A stretch of DNA of 64,000 nt from an uncultured Bacteriovoracaceae bacterium (GCA_937931205.1 CALHBF010000016.1:60951-124950), one strand, 5' to 3'; counted from the first letter of the stretch, positions 45,109 through 54,538 are shown. The notes: a model not told the origin generated them from the sequence alone. Made by a program: numbers and translations.

Positions 45109-47490
45109 ATGAAGACATTTTTATTTCACACCCTTGCCCTAACTCTCCTTTTAACGGCCTGTACACCGGCCGAGACACCTCTTCCGGAAGGCCCTGGAGA
45201 CTCAACTCCTCCGCCAACTAATCCTGAAGTACCAACAGATCCGGACACACCAACTCCCCCTATTCCAAATCCTAACCCTACGGCCTACAGGCCAATTGGT
45301 GTGGGTGGCGGCGGAGCTTTTAGCGGAGTAGCGATCAGCCCTTACAACAACCTGTGGTTTGTGGGAACTGATATGGGAACCCTCTTTCGCTCAACTGACC
45401 TAGGCCTTAGCTGGTCTCCAGTAAATCACTTAGAAGCAGTGTTTGATTCAGATCTGGCACGCTCTACCTCTCCTGGCTTCTCAAGCGATGGGACAACGGT
45501 ATTCCACGCTTCTCGAGGCATTAATCCTAAAAGAAGTACTGATGCTGGACTTACCTTTAAGTCTATTGCTCTCGGCCTTCGCGCCAATGAGTACATCAAG
45601 TATTGGCATTCAGATACTTTTGCTAATCAAAATATTTACGCTGCTACCAATCTCGGCCTTTATTGGAGTCACGATAAAGGGGTAAGTTGGAGTCGATCGA
45701 CCGGCTTTGCCGAAGAAGCGATGGGGTCATTCATTGATTCAGCAACCAATACCTTTTATCAAGCAGGACCGACTGGAATTTGGTCTTCAACGAATCAAGG
45801 TACTAGTTTCACTAAGGTTTATACTCCATCTGGTAGTCTCAAAATTCGTCAGTTTGCCGGTGGCCGTGACAGTAATGGCCTAACTCTTGGCTTTGGTGAC
45901 AACAATGGCGCAAGTGCTTGCTCTTGGATTAATCAAAATACGGACTGGGGTCAAACTGCAGTGAACAACACTATCGCTAACTGTGGTTTTTTGTGGGTTT
46001 CTAAAAATAATGGTGCCTATAGCAAAACAACTCAGGCCATCGGAGATCATTTGCGTATGGCCGAAAATGATTCGCAAACGATTTATGTCACAGGAAGCCG
46101 CAAGTGGATTAAAAACTACGGAACAAAAATTCATGTCTCTACCAATGCCGGACAAAGCTTTACCTTGAAGTTAAATCAACTGGATTGGGATGTTGTTCTT
46201 TATGCTCCTTGGCCTTCTAATAAGATTGAATACTCTGCTGTTGCCCTAGATGTAGGCTGGTGGGATGACGGTTACACTAGTTTTGAAGTCAATCGTCGTA
46301 ACTCTAAAGTAGCAATGGGCTCAGGTTATTTCTTTGTTCACTCAACACTTAACACTGGTGACAATTGGCTTTCACCAATTACTGAGTACAAAGATGCAGG
46401 AAACAAGACGGCCGGAAAAAAATGGCAAACTCGAGGGCTTGAAGTTATTTCAGTCTATCGTATGAAGTATCACCCAACTAATCCTCAGCTTCTTTATGCT
46501 GCTTCTGCTGATATTGGCGGACTCATCTCAGAAGACGGTGGGGCATCGTTTAGAATTGCCAAAGCTCAGTACAACAGCAACTACGACTATGCCTTTGATC
46601 CTCGTGATGATCGCAAAGTTTACGCTGCTTCAGGAAACACCCATGACTGGCCCAATGAGTGGTACTCACAGGCCATGCAAAGTGCGGGGGGAATCTATTT
46701 CTCAAACGACCGAGGTCGCAACTGGACACGCTTAACGCCTGCAACTGGAGATTATAATCGTCAGTTCCTTTCCGTGGGATTTGATCCAGTCAATGAGTAC
46801 ATCTATGGTGGAACTCATGAAACAGGAATCATGAGATCAACTGATCAGGGAAAAACTTGGAATTACCTTAATAGTGGATTGCCTGCTGGAAATAAAATCA
46901 TCCCTCAAATTGAAATTGATCCGGCGACTGGTGATGCTTATGCTCTTCTCACTGGAAATGCTCCTACTTTTAGTAACTATCAATCAACTGGTATCTATTA
47001 CCTCAAGGCGGGCACTTCTTCATGGACGCTACTTCGTGGAAATGTTGTTTATCCACCTGAAGCAGATAAAGGATACAATACTTGGTATTATCCAACTTCA
47101 TTTGCCATTGATTTCAACAACCCGAATACACTTTGGCTGACCGATTATGAAAACAAGCAAAACTGGCTCATGACAGGGGTTTGGAAAACAAATGATCGCG
47201 GGCAAACGTGGAACCGTATGAAGCAATTAACACATGCAACAAGTGTCGTGATTGATCCAGTTGATTCTAATAAAGTCTATGCTTCTGGTTATTACACTTT
47301 AGATGGCAGTTGGGGGAATGGAGGTCAATATCATTCGACAGATGGTGGAGAAACTTGGGTTAAAAACCCATCACCTACTCTTCAACAAAATTCTCGAAGT
47401 GTTGTTATTCATCCGACAAACCCAGCGAAGTTAATTTACTCATACTTTGGTGGAGGAATGCTGCAAGGACCGAATCCCGCTTATCAGTAA
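45109..47490 (+). CDS. Asp-box beta-propeller lipoprotein (GH74/sortilin-like)
   Basis: 793 residues from the ATG at 45109 (the frame opens with TTG at 45055, which would bury the signal). Lipoprotein signal MKTFLFHTLALTLLLTAC, then a Pro/Thr linker of ~45 residues. About ten Asp-box repeats follow (e.g. STDLGLSW, SHDKGVSW, SEDGGASF, SNDRGRNW, STDQGKTW, TNDRGQTW, STDGGETW). Such repeats build one or two beta-propellers as in GH74 xyloglucanases, sialidases and sortilins. The opening YRPIGVGGGGAFSGVAISP also recalls GH74. It lies at the end of the polysaccharide locus, so a surface hydrolase or binder of that polymer is plausible. AAGGG abuts the ATG. Confidence 0.75.
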   Translation: MKTFLFHTLALTLLLTACTPAETPLPEGPGDSTPPPTNPEVPTDPDTPTPPIPNPNPTAYRPIGVGGGGAFSGVAISPYNNLWFVGTDMGTLFRSTDLGLSWSPVNHLEAVFDSDLARSTSPGFSSDGTTVFHASRGINPKRSTDAGLTFKSIALGLRANEYIKYWHSDTFANQNIYAATNLGLYWSHDKGVSWSRSTGFAEEAMGSFIDSATNTFYQAGPTGIWSSTNQGTSFTKVYTPSGSLKIRQFAGGRDSNGLTLGFGDNNGASACSWINQNTDWGQTAVNNTIANCGFLWVSKNNGAYSKTTQAIGDHLRMAENDSQTIYVTGSRKWIKNYGTKIHVSTNAGQSFTLKLNQLDWDVVLYAPWPSNKIEYSAVALDVGWWDDGYTSFEVNRRNSKVAMGSGYFFVHSTLNTGDNWLSPITEYKDAGNKTAGKKWQTRGLEVISVYRMKYHPTNPQLLYAASADIGGLISEDGGASFRIAKAQYNSNYDYAFDPRDDRKVYAASGNTHDWPNEWYSQAMQSAGGIYFSNDRGRNWTRLTPATGDYNRQFLSVGFDPVNEYIYGGTHETGIMRSTDQGKTWNYLNSGLPAGNKIIPQIEIDPATGDAYALLTGNAPTFSNYQSTGIYYLKAGTSSWTLLRGNVVYPPEADKGYNTWYYPTSFAIDFNNPNTLWLTDYENKQNWLMTGVWKTNDRGQTWNRMKQLTHATSVVIDPVDSNKVYASGYYTLDGSWGNGGQYHSTDGGETWVKNPSPTLQQNSRSVVIHPTNPAKLIYSYFGGGMLQGPNPAYQ

Positions 47491-47498
47491 AAAAAGAC

Positions 47499-47530
47499 AA
47501 AAAAAAGGAGCCCTAGAGCTCCTTTTTTTT
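47499..47530. terminator. Bidirectional rho-independent terminator
   Basis: A 13-bp stem (eight A, GGAGC; loop CCTAGA; GCTCC, eight T) has T-runs in both directions. It lies between the convergent propeller lipoprotein and sigma-54 activator genes. Confidence 0.92.
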
Positions 47531-47534
47531 GGAA

Positions 47535-49133
47535 TTATTCGCCCGCGGCTTTCTTGGCCTGCGCTCTCTTATCAAGTCCATACTTATCAACTTTCATGAT
47601 AAGACCTGCACGAGAGATACCAAGTTCTTTTGCCAGACGGCTCTTATTAAATCCTGTTCTTTTTAATCCTTCGCGGATCATAAGAATCTCTAGTTCTTCC
47701 ATTGCATCTTTCAGCGACCCTTGAGTATTTACACCACGAAGACCACCACCTGTTGCTGATGAACCTGGACGAGCAACTTCGCTTGACTCAAGGATACGTG
47801 ACGAAAGGATTTCCGGAGTGATCATTTTTTCATCACCAGCAAGTACCACTAGGCGCTCTACTTCGTTTTGCAGCTCACGCACGTTACCTGGCCAAGTATG
47901 ATCCAACATCTTCTCCATACATTTTTTAGAGAATGTTTTTATTGGAAGACCTGCTTCTTCACAACGCTTCTGTAGAAAGAAATCCATAAGAACTGGAATA
48001 TCTTCTTGTCTTTCACGAAGTGGTGGAAGAGCAACGTTAATTACGTTTAAGCGGTAATAAAGATCTTCTCTGAACTCACCACGAGCAATCATCTCTTTAA
48101 GATTTTTATTGGTGGCCGCAATCACGCGCACATTCACTTTCTTAGGTACTGTCGCACCAACTGGCATGAATGTTCCTTCTTGCAGGATACGAAGAAGTTT
48201 TACCTGCATTGAAGGTGAAGTATCCCCAATTTCATCAAGGAAAAGGGTTCCACCATTAGCAGCTTCAAATACACCTTTTTTATCTTTGATCGCACCAGTA
48301 AAGGCACCTTTCACGTGACCAAAAAGTTCCGAATCAAGAAGGTTATCGTTAAAAGCTGAACAGTTCACGGCCATGAAAAGAGCATCTTTTCTTGGTGAGT
48401 TGTAGTGAATCGCTTTTGCTACCATTTCTTTACCTGTACCGTTCTCACCTTGAATCATAATCGTTGATTCAGAAGGAGATACCTTTGAAAGAAGGTGGTA
48501 CACCTGCTGCATCTTCTTCGATTTACCGATGAGATTGTGATAGCGATATTTGTTACCGATCTCAGAATTTAAATCCATGATACGATCTTCACGTTTTGAA
48601 ATCTCATGATGGAATGTGGCCACTTCATCTGACACAATTCCTACTAGCTCTTTCATTTCCGTATAGAATCGACCAGCGAATCTCTTCATTTTTGAGACGG
48701 CCACTTTAGCATCTTCAACTGCTATTCCACACTCAACCATCTTTGAAATCACATGCTCAACTTCTTCAGTTGTTGATGTATCTTTGAAGTATGGATAAGC
48801 GATAACTGTCCCGCAGAACTCTCCATCCACCATTACTTTATGGGCATAACCATATGTACCAGGGAAGAAAGCACCGAACTCATAAGAAGATTCCTGTGAG
48901 CTTGAGAAAAAATCGTATACTTTTTCGACATCACTTTCGATCCAGTCATGGCCAAAAGAATGAGAAATTTGCAGTTTTAAGAAGGGAGATTTAAAGCCGT
49001 AGCTTGGATCTTGAATAAATTGTACACGCCCTTGAGTGTCTACATACAGAACATCTAGTCCGTACCAGTTACCGATAATTTTCTCTAAGCTTTTTGTAGT
49101 ATGTAAGTCTTTAATGGCCTTCCAATCAATCAT
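47535..49133 (-). CDS. Sigma-54-dependent transcriptional activator (Fis-type HTH)
   Basis: 532 residues. The N-terminal ~180 residues form an unassigned sensory region (GNWYGLDVLYVDTQGRVQFI looks PAS/PocR-like) followed by a coiled coil. AAA+ domain ~200-430: Walker A GENGTGKE (229-236), sigma-54 contact loop GAFTGA (276-281), Walker B TLFLDE (296-301). C-terminal Fis-type helix-turn-helix (~485-515: FNKSRLAKELGISRAGLIMKVDKYG). No receiver domain, so it senses its own ligand or partner rather than a phosphorelay. The ribosome site is AAGGAG. Upstream lie a sigma-28-like promoter and a dyad. Confidence 0.93.
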   Translation of the reverse strand: MIDWKAIKDLHTTKSLEKIIGNWYGLDVLYVDTQGRVQFIQDPSYGFKSPFLKLQISHSFGHDWIESDVEKVYDFFSSSQESSYEFGAFFPGTYGYAHKVMVDGEFCGTVIAYPYFKDTSTTEEVEHVISKMVECGIAVEDAKVAVSKMKRFAGRFYTEMKELVGIVSDEVATFHHEISKREDRIMDLNSEIGNKYRYHNLIGKSKKMQQVYHLLSKVSPSESTIMIQGENGTGKEMVAKAIHYNSPRKDALFMAVNCSAFNDNLLDSELFGHVKGAFTGAIKDKKGVFEAANGGTLFLDEIGDTSPSMQVKLLRILQEGTFMPVGATVPKKVNVRVIAATNKNLKEMIARGEFREDLYYRLNVINVALPPLRERQEDIPVLMDFFLQKRCEEAGLPIKTFSKKCMEKMLDHTWPGNVRELQNEVERLVVLAGDEKMITPEILSSRILESSEVARPGSSATGGGLRGVNTQGSLKDAMEELEILMIREGLKRTGFNKSRLAKELGISRAGLIMKVDKYGLDKRAQAKKAAGE

Positions 49134-49161
49134 AGACGCTCCTTAACTCAAATGGTGAGTT

Positions 49162-49183
49162 CAGGGTCAGTTCATTGACCCTG
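49162..49183. promoter_or_regulatory. Inverted repeat in the leader of the sigma-54 activator gene
   Basis: CAGGGTCA and TGACCCTG are separated by 6 bases, 29 bp before the ATG at 49133. It could be an autoregulatory DNA site or an RNA hairpin in the 5' leader. Confidence 0.5.
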
Positions 49184-49202
49184 GTAATTGTAATCGTCTA
49201 AC

Positions 49203-49229
49203 TTATCGGCAGATTGTCGGATTTCTTGA
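49203..49229 (-). promoter_or_regulatory. Candidate sigma-28 (FliA) promoter
   Basis: The minus strand has TCAA (49226-49229), exactly 15 bases, then GCCGATAA (49203-49210). The flagellar sigma-28 consensus is TAAA-N15-GCCGATAA, so only one base differs. Motif match only. Confidence 0.4.
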
Positions 49230-49258
49230 CAGGTATAACTGTATAAAGTTTAAAATTT

Positions 49259-49834
49259 TTACAGCTTAGAATTGGAAATTTGAATAAATTCGTCAAATGT
49301 GCGGAAAAACAGCGGTTTGTTCCATTCTTGCGGACCCAGATATTTCTTTAAAGTCTTCTTATCTTTCCCAAAAACGAAGGTCTCAGGAACACGAGTCGTT
49401 CCAAAAACGCTGCGGTAAACATTATCATTATCCATCAACCAAGTAATATCGGCCTTAGGTAGGGCCACCGCCCTAATATGCTTTTGTACCTTAGGAAGTT
49501 CGTCAGCTACTGCGACCAATAAGAATTTCACATCCTGACGGTTCTCAAAAGTTTTCATAAAGGCCAGCAGTTCAGGGAGTTCAGCCTCACAAGGAGCGCA
49601 CCAGGTGCCCCAGAAGTGAACAACTAACAAAGATGTAGACCCATCCTTAAAAACGTCATGTAGGGCAAATTTAGCGTTATCTAGTGTATAGAAGGATGTA
49701 TCGGGAAGGGCTGCAAGGATTGCTTCCTGCTTAGAAGCTCCCGTCAAAGTAGTTTCGAGGGATTTTTTTTGATAGAGGCCATAGCCCACTGTTGCAGCAA
49801 TAATCAAAACGATAATGAGAATTCTATTAAGCAT
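49259..49834 (-). CDS. TlpA/ResA-like thioredoxin-fold protein
   Basis: 191 residues. An N-terminal membrane anchor or signal (RILIIVLIIAATVGYGLY) is followed by a periplasmic thioredoxin domain with HFWGTWCAPCEAELPEL (redox pair Cys79/Cys82). Later comes the cis-Pro loop TTRVPETFVFG. TlpA/ResA-type proteins reduce disulfides for cytochrome c maturation or other exported proteins. It looks monocistronic, after the ribosomal operon terminator on the same strand. Confidence 0.85.
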   Translation of the reverse strand: MLNRILIIVLIIAATVGYGLYQKKSLETTLTGASKQEAILAALPDTSFYTLDNAKFALHDVFKDGSTSLLVVHFWGTWCAPCEAELPELLAFMKTFENRQDVKFLLVAVADELPKVQKHIRAVALPKADITWLMDNDNVYRSVFGTTRVPETFVFGKDKKTLKKYLGPQEWNKPLFFRTFDEFIQISNSKL

Positions 49835-49845
49835 GACGTTCCAAA

Positions 49846-49887
49846 ATGAAAAAACCTTCTCAAAGGATTTAAACTCTTTGAGAAGGT
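49846..49887 (-). terminator. Terminator of the ribosomal/rpoA operon
   Basis: AACCTTCTCAAAG pairs perfectly (13 bp) across a 10-base loop and is followed on the minus strand by a T-run (49846-49853). It lies 28 bp after the rplQ stop. Confidence 0.9.
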
Positions 49888-49914
49888 TCTATACTATTGA
49901 AAGTAAATTTTCAA

Positions 49915-50271
49915 TTACTCAACAAAAGCGATGATTGCTTCTTTAGCACCATCTCCAAGTCTTCTGTCAGCGATTTTTAGGATACGAGTGTATCCACCTG
50001 GACGCTTCGTGAATTTTGGAGCTACGTTAGCGAAAAGAGCTGCTACAGCTTCTTTGTTATCAAGCTTAGTGAAAGCAAGACGACGATTAGCAATAGAGTC
50101 AACTTTAGCTAGCGTAACAAGCTTTTCAATGAAAGGCTTAAGAGCTTTAGCTTTTGTTTCAGTCGTTCTAATTTGACCGTGAGTGATTAGCTCAGCAGAA
50201 AGGTTACGTACTAGTGCCTTTCTATGTTGAGGCTTAACACCTAATTTGTATTTGTGATTACCGTGTCTCAT
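49915..50271 (-). CDS. rplQ: 50S ribosomal protein L17
   Basis: 118 residues; opens MRHGNHKYKLGVKPQHRKALVRNLSAELI, the invariant L17 start. It ends without the long extension of some groups. It lines the large-subunit exit-tunnel rim. Last gene of the alpha operon, directly after rpoA and before a strong terminator. Confidence 0.97.
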   Translation of the reverse strand: MRHGNHKYKLGVKPQHRKALVRNLSAELITHGQIRTTETKAKALKPFIEKLVTLAKVDSIANRRLAFTKLDNKEAVAALFANVAPKFTKRPGGYTRILKIADRRLGDGAKEAIIAFVE

Positions 50272-50296
50272 AATTTCTCCCTAGAACGCTTCTAAA

Positions 50297-51316
50297 TTAA
50301 TCAGCGTGCTGAATCTGCTTCATAACATTATCAACTTTCATGCCGAGACCAAGTCCCATTCCAGATAGGATCTCTTTAATCTCGTTAAGAGACTTACGGC
50401 CGAAGTTTTTAGTACGAAGCATCTCGCCTTCTGTTTTAGAAACGAGCTCGTAAATATATTTAATGTTTGCATTCTGTAAACAGTTAGCTGAACGAACTGA
50501 AAGCTCAAGCTCAGAAACTGGCTTAAGAAGAGCTTCGTTAGCAACGTTACCTGTGCTACCAGAAGTAGCAGCTGGCTTAACTTCTGTTGGAGTATCCTTA
50601 TCTTCAAAGTTAAGGAACACTGCTAGCTGATCACGTAGAATTTTTGCAGAAATTGCAACAGCATCTACTGGATCAATTCCAGCGTTTGTCCAAACTTCAA
50701 GAGTAAGCTTATCGAAATCTGTTCTCTTACCAACACGGCTGTTAGTTACAGTGTAATTAACGCGGTTAACTGGAGAGAAAAGAGTATCAACGTAGATCCA
50801 ACCAACTGGAAGATCGAATGACTCTTTGTTATCAAGAGCAGTTACATACCCTTTACCACGAGCAACTTTTAGCTCCATGCGGATAGATCCACCTGAAGAA
50901 ACGTTTGCAATTGTGTGATCAGGATTAAGAACAGTTACGTTTGCATTTTCTTGGATATCAGAAGCTTTAAGAGGGCCTTCTGAATTCTTTTCAATAACAA
51001 GAGTAACGTCTTCCTTATCTTGAATTTTGAAACGAATTTCTTTCAAGTTAAGGATGATCTCAGAAACTTCTTCCTTGATGTTATTGATTGTGCCGAACTC
51101 ATGATCAACACCATCGATTTTAACAGCAACGATACCTGCACCTTGAAGTGAAGATAGAAGCACTCTTCTAAGAGAGTTACCGAGAGTAAGTCCGTAACCG
51201 CGCTCAAGAGGCTTTGCTACGAATTTACCATAATTAGGCTTTAAGCCTTCTGTATCAACTTCTAGAGCAGTAGGACGAATCATACTTGCCCAGTTTTTAC
51301 TCATATACGAATTCAT
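50297..51316 (-). CDS. rpoA: RNA polymerase alpha subunit
   Basis: 339 residues from the ATG at 51316 (AGGAG 6 bases upstream; a TTG one codon earlier also opens the frame). The N-terminal assembly domain has [24 protein letters not shown] linker with an Ala/Thr/Ser-rich stretch ([12 protein letters not shown]) leads to the C-terminal DNA-contact domain ([37 protein letters not shown]). It follows rpsK directly; the rpsD gene normally between them is missing here. Confidence 0.97.
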   Translation of the reverse strand: MNSYMSKNWASMIRPTALEVDTEGLKPNYGKFVAKPLERGYGLTLGNSLRRVLLSSLQGAGIVAVKIDGVDHEFGTINNIKEEVSEIILNLKEIRFKIQDKEDVTLVIEKNSEGPLKASDIQENANVTVLNPDHTIANVSSGGSIRMELKVARGKGYVTALDNKESFDLPVGWIYVDTLFSPVNRVNYTVTNSRVGKRTDFDKLTLEVWTNAGIDPVDAVAISAKILRDQLAVFLNFEDKDTPTEVKPAATSGSTGNVANEALLKPVSELELSVRSANCLQNANIKYIYELVSKTEGEMLRTKNFGRKSLNEIKEILSGMGLGLGMKVDNVMKQIQHAD

Positions 51317-51346
51317 CAATAACTCCTAAATGCTAGGTAGGTCTTA

Positions 51347-51742
51347 TTATACTCTTCTTCTTTTTGGTGCACGACAACCATTATGAGGCATCGGGCTCAT
51401 ATCAGCAACAGAAGTTACTCTTAGACCAGCAGCAAGAAGGGCACGGATAGCGTTTTCACGACCAGCACCTGGACCTTTAACTTTTACATCAACAGAGTTA
51501 AGGCCATGTTCAGAAGCTTTTTTAGCAGCTTCTTGAGAAGCAACCTGAGCAGCGAACGGAGTTGATTTCTTAGAACCACGGAAACCTAGACCACCAGCAG
51601 ATGCCCAAGCAACAGCGTTACCGTCAGCGTCTGAGATAGTTACGATTGTGTTGTTAAAAGAAGCATGGATGTGACATACACCATGGCTAATATTCTTTTT
51701 AACTTTTTTCTTATTAGAAGTTTTAGCGTTATTTTGAGCCAT
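51347..51742 (-). CDS. rpsK: 30S ribosomal protein S11
   Basis: 131 residues. [37 protein letters not shown] and the C-terminal [14 protein letters not shown] are diagnostic. It binds the 16S platform near the mRNA exit with S7/S18. 15 bp after rpsM, 27 bp or so before rpoA. Confidence 0.97.
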   Translation of the reverse strand: MAQNNAKTSNKKKVKKNISHGVCHIHASFNNTIVTISDADGNAVAWASAGGLGFRGSKKSTPFAAQVASQEAAKKASEHGLNSVDVKVKGPGAGRENAIRALLAAGLRVTSVADMSPMPHNGCRAPKRRRV

Positions 51743-51757
51743 ATAATCCTACCTTAA

Positions 51758-52132
51758 TTATTTTTTAGCAATCTTCTTACCAGCGATAGCAACCGCAGGA
51801 CCCTTACGAGTTCTAGCGTTTGTATGAGTACGCTGACCGCGAACAGGAAGACCTTTACGGTGACGGATACCGCGGTAACAACCAAGATCTTTAAGACGCT
51901 TGATGTTTAGAGCGATTTCACGACGAAGATCACCTTCTACAGTGTATTCATCAAGAGCAGAACGAATTGCCTGAACTTCTTCTTCAGTAATCTCGTTTGA
52001 GCTCTTTTCTTCGCTAACGCCAACTTTTGCAAGTACGTCAGCTGCTACTTTAGGACCAACACCATAGATTGCTCTAAGCGCGATGATCATTTTCTTGTTT
52101 CTTGGTAAGTCTACACCTAATAAACGTGCCAT
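51758..52132 (-). CDS. rpsM: 30S ribosomal protein S13
   Basis: 124 residues. The opening ([26 protein letters not shown]) and the tRNA-contacting tail ([23 protein letters not shown]) are typical. It sits in the small-subunit head and bridges to L5. It follows rpmJ in the alpha part of the superoperon. Confidence 0.97.
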   Translation of the reverse strand: MARLLGVDLPRNKKMIIALRAIYGVGPKVAADVLAKVGVSEEKSSNEITEEEVQAIRSALDEYTVEGDLRREIALNIKRLKDLGCYRGIRHRKGLPVRGQRTHTNARTRKGPAVAIAGKKIAKK

Positions 52133-52144
52133 ATATTTCCCCTA

Positions 52145-52261
52145 CTAACCTTGTTTTTGCTTATGTTTAGGATTTGCTTTACAAATTACACGCAAAACAC
52201 CTTGGCGTTTAACGACTTTACAGTCTTTACAAATTGGTTTTACCGATGATCTAACTTTCAT
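52145..52261 (-). CDS. rpmJ: 50S ribosomal protein L36
   Basis: Short gene of 38 codons: [18 protein letters not shown] then [20 protein letters not shown]. It is the zinc-binding type, with Cys11, Cys14, Cys27 and His33 as ligands. It lies between infA (stop at 52267) and rpsM, the classic position. Confidence 0.95.
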   Translation of the reverse strand: MKVRSSVKPICKDCKVVKRQGVLRVICKANPKHKQKQG

Positions 52262-52266
52262 AATTT

Positions 52267-52491
52267 TTAACCCTTACTTCTAAAAATAATTCGACCTTTA
52301 TCTAAATCGTATTTTGAGATCTCAATAACGACTTTATCGCCAGGTAAGATCTTAATAAAATTCATTCTCATCTTCCCACTGATATGTGCTAGCACCACAT
52401 GCCCATTGGGTAGTTTAACTCTAAAACGTGTATTAGGTAAAAGTTCAAGGACTTCCCCTTCTACTTCGATTGTATCAGTAGACTCTGCCAT
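52267..52491 (-). CDS. infA: Translation initiation factor IF-1
   Basis: 74 residues, a single OB-fold: [44 protein letters not shown] and a tail [13 protein letters not shown]. It occupies the ribosomal A site during initiation. The ribosome site is AGGAAGGAA. Unlike many bacteria, no map (methionine aminopeptidase) gene lies between adk and infA; a candidate promoter is at 52518-52546. Confidence 0.96.
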   Translation of the reverse strand: MAESTDTIEVEGEVLELLPNTRFRVKLPNGHVVLAHISGKMRMNFIKILPGDKVVIEISKYDLDKGRIIFRSKG

Positions 52492-52517
52492 TTCCTTCCT
52501 ATAAAAAAGTAAGTGAC

Positions 52518-52546
52518 CTTATATAAAAATAAAAACTATAAGACAA
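52518..52546 (-). promoter_or_regulatory. Candidate internal promoter for infA-rplQ
   Basis: The minus strand shows TTGTCT (52541-52546), 17 bases, TATAAG (52518-52523), i.e. 4/6 and 5/6 matches to sigma-70. The start would fall near 52511, about 20 bases before infA. The 75-bp adk-infA gap is unusually long for this operon, which supports it. Confidence 0.42.
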
Positions 52547-52566
52547 TAACTTTAATTCTGAAAATG

Positions 52567-53205
52567 TCACACTTTTGACGAAATCTGATTAAAGATTTCA
52601 TCAACAGACTTTTCAGCATCAACTCGCATCAAACGACCTAGATCTTGGTAGTATGACAAAACCGGAGAGATGGTACTTTCAAAAACAGAAAGTCTATTTT
52701 TGATTACCTCTTCCTTATCATCATCTCTTTGTACAAGATTCTTACCACCGCACTGATCGCAAACACCCATTATCTTAGGCTTTTTTGATACAAGGTTATA
52801 AATTGAACCGCAGTCTTTACAAGTTCTGCGGTTCGTCAATCTTTCAACTAATTTACCTGTATTAATTTCAAAATAAACAGCTAGAGAAGGAGCTCCTTTC
52901 AGAACGTTCTCATCTAGAGTTTTTGCCTGAGCAAGATTTCTTGGGTATCCATCAAAAATATAGCTCGAAGAAGCTAAATTAATGTTGGCCTGAAGAAGTC
53001 TAATCACAAGATCATCTGATACAAGTTGACCTGCATCAATAACTTGCTTTACTTCCTTACCAAGATCACTTCCCTTGGCAATCTCACTTCTAAGTAGGTC
53101 GCCAGTAGAAATGTGCTTGAACGACGCCTCTTGTACGAGCTTAGTCGCTTGAGTACCTTTTCCTGAACCTGGAGCCCCAATAAAAATAAGATGCTTATTA
53201 GACAT
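52567..53205 (-). CDS. adk: Adenylate kinase (zinc-LID type)
   Basis: 212 residues. It interconverts ATP + AMP and 2 ADP. P-loop GAPGSGKGT (10-18); AMP-binding STGDLLRSEI and DGYPRNLAQA; the LID domain carries Cys129, Cys132, Cys149 and Cys152, a zinc-ribbon form. Its ATG shares one base with the secY stop (TAATG), so translation is coupled. Confidence 0.97.
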   Translation of the reverse strand: MSNKHLIFIGAPGSGKGTQATKLVQEASFKHISTGDLLRSEIAKGSDLGKEVKQVIDAGQLVSDDLVIRLLQANINLASSSYIFDGYPRNLAQAKTLDENVLKGAPSLAVYFEINTGKLVERLTNRRTCKDCGSIYNLVSKKPKIMGVCDQCGGKNLVQRDDDKEEVIKNRLSVFESTISPVLSYYQDLGRLMRVDAEKSVDEIFNQISSKV

Positions 53206-54521
53206 TAAAACCTCTTAACTCCAGAGTATTTACCTCTAGACTTATACGCTGTATCCAGCCTTTGAGAGATCATGAAGCTTTCGGCTTGTGCCATTGTATC
53301 AATTGCAACACCAACTAAGATCAATAAAGACGTTCCACCAAAATGGAATGGGACTTTAGCATAGTTAAACAAAATAGCAGGCATAATACAAATTGCTGAA
53401 ACGTAGATCGCACCAACAAGAGTAAGTCTGCTAACAATGTTGTTTAAAAACTCAGCTGTTTGCTCACCAGGACGAATCCCGGGAATGAAACCACCGTTTT
53501 TCTTTAAAGATTCAGACACATCATCAGTTTTGAACTGAATAGTTGAATAGAAGTAAGCAAAGAAAACGATAAGCGCAACAAACACTAAGTTATAAAGAGT
53601 CTTTCCAGGGAAGAAAAGTTGCTCAACACTTGTGAAGTAATTCTTTAATGGACTTTCCTGCGGGATGAACTGAGAGATCGTCGTAGGAAAACCAAGAAGA
53701 GCACTTGCAAAAATAGGAGGCATCACACCAGAGATATTAATCTTAATAGGTAGGTGTGAAGACTGTCCGCCGAAAACACGGTTATTAACAACACGTTTTG
53801 CGTACTGAACAGGAACTTTCCTGAAAGCTCTTTCAACAAAAATAATGATCCAGAATGATACAAGCATAATACCTAATACCACTGCTAGATTTACGATATT
53901 CATTTCACCATTCTGAAGTAGGTTGAATGTATCACGAATACCGCTTGGGATTCCTGCTGCAATACCTGCAAAGATGATTAGTGAAATACCGTTACCGATA
54001 CCACGCTCAGTGATTTGCTCACCTAGCCACATTACAAACATTGTACCGGCCGTAAGTGTGATAACAGTAAGAAGTCTGAAAGCCATTCCTGGGTCAATTA
54101 CAACCGGAAGACCATTTGGACTTCTAATATTTTCAAGACCTACTGCTAATCCATACCCCTGGAAGAAACACAGAAGAACAGTCGCATATCTTGTATACTG
54201 CTGAATCTTTTTGTGTCCATCAGCCTCTTTCTGAAGTTCAGTCAGAGCCGGGATGGAATAAGAGAGTAAGCTGAAAATAATTGATGAAGTAATGTAAGGC
54301 ATAATCCCAAGTGCCAACACCGAAAAGCGCTCTAGTGCACCACCGGAAAAGGTGTTGAACACACTAAAGAGAGATCCCTGCATCCCATCGAAAAAGGATG
54401 ATAGGGCGCCACCATCGACTCCTGGAGTAGGAACCTGAGTAGCAACCCTATAAACACCTAACATCAATATAGTAAAGAAAACTCGTTTTTTTAGCTCTTC
54501 AAGCTTAGAAACACTCGACAT
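53205..54521 (-). CDS. secY: Protein translocase subunit SecY
   Basis: 438 residues, ten membrane helices. It forms the Sec translocation channel. Signatures are VPTPGVD near the N-terminus, FSGGALERFSVLALGIMPYITSSII (plug and second helix), NGISLIIFAGIAAGIP, and the cytoplasmic loop GFIPGIRPGEQTAEFLN. Standard spc-operon position between rplO and adk. Confidence 0.97.
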   Translation of the reverse strand: MSSVSKLEELKKRVFFTILMLGVYRVATQVPTPGVDGGALSSFFDGMQGSLFSVFNTFSGGALERFSVLALGIMPYITSSIIFSLLSYSIPALTELQKEADGHKKIQQYTRYATVLLCFFQGYGLAVGLENIRSPNGLPVVIDPGMAFRLLTVITLTAGTMFVMWLGEQITERGIGNGISLIIFAGIAAGIPSGIRDTFNLLQNGEMNIVNLAVVLGIMLVSFWIIIFVERAFRKVPVQYAKRVVNNRVFGGQSSHLPIKINISGVMPPIFASALLGFPTTISQFIPQESPLKNYFTSVEQLFFPGKTLYNLVFVALIVFFAYFYSTIQFKTDDVSESLKKNGGFIPGIRPGEQTAEFLNNIVSRLTLVGAIYVSAICIMPAILFNYAKVPFHFGGTSLLILVGVAIDTMAQAESFMISQRLDTAYKSRGKYSGVKRF

Positions 54522-54538
54522 CCTTGTATCCTTCTTTT

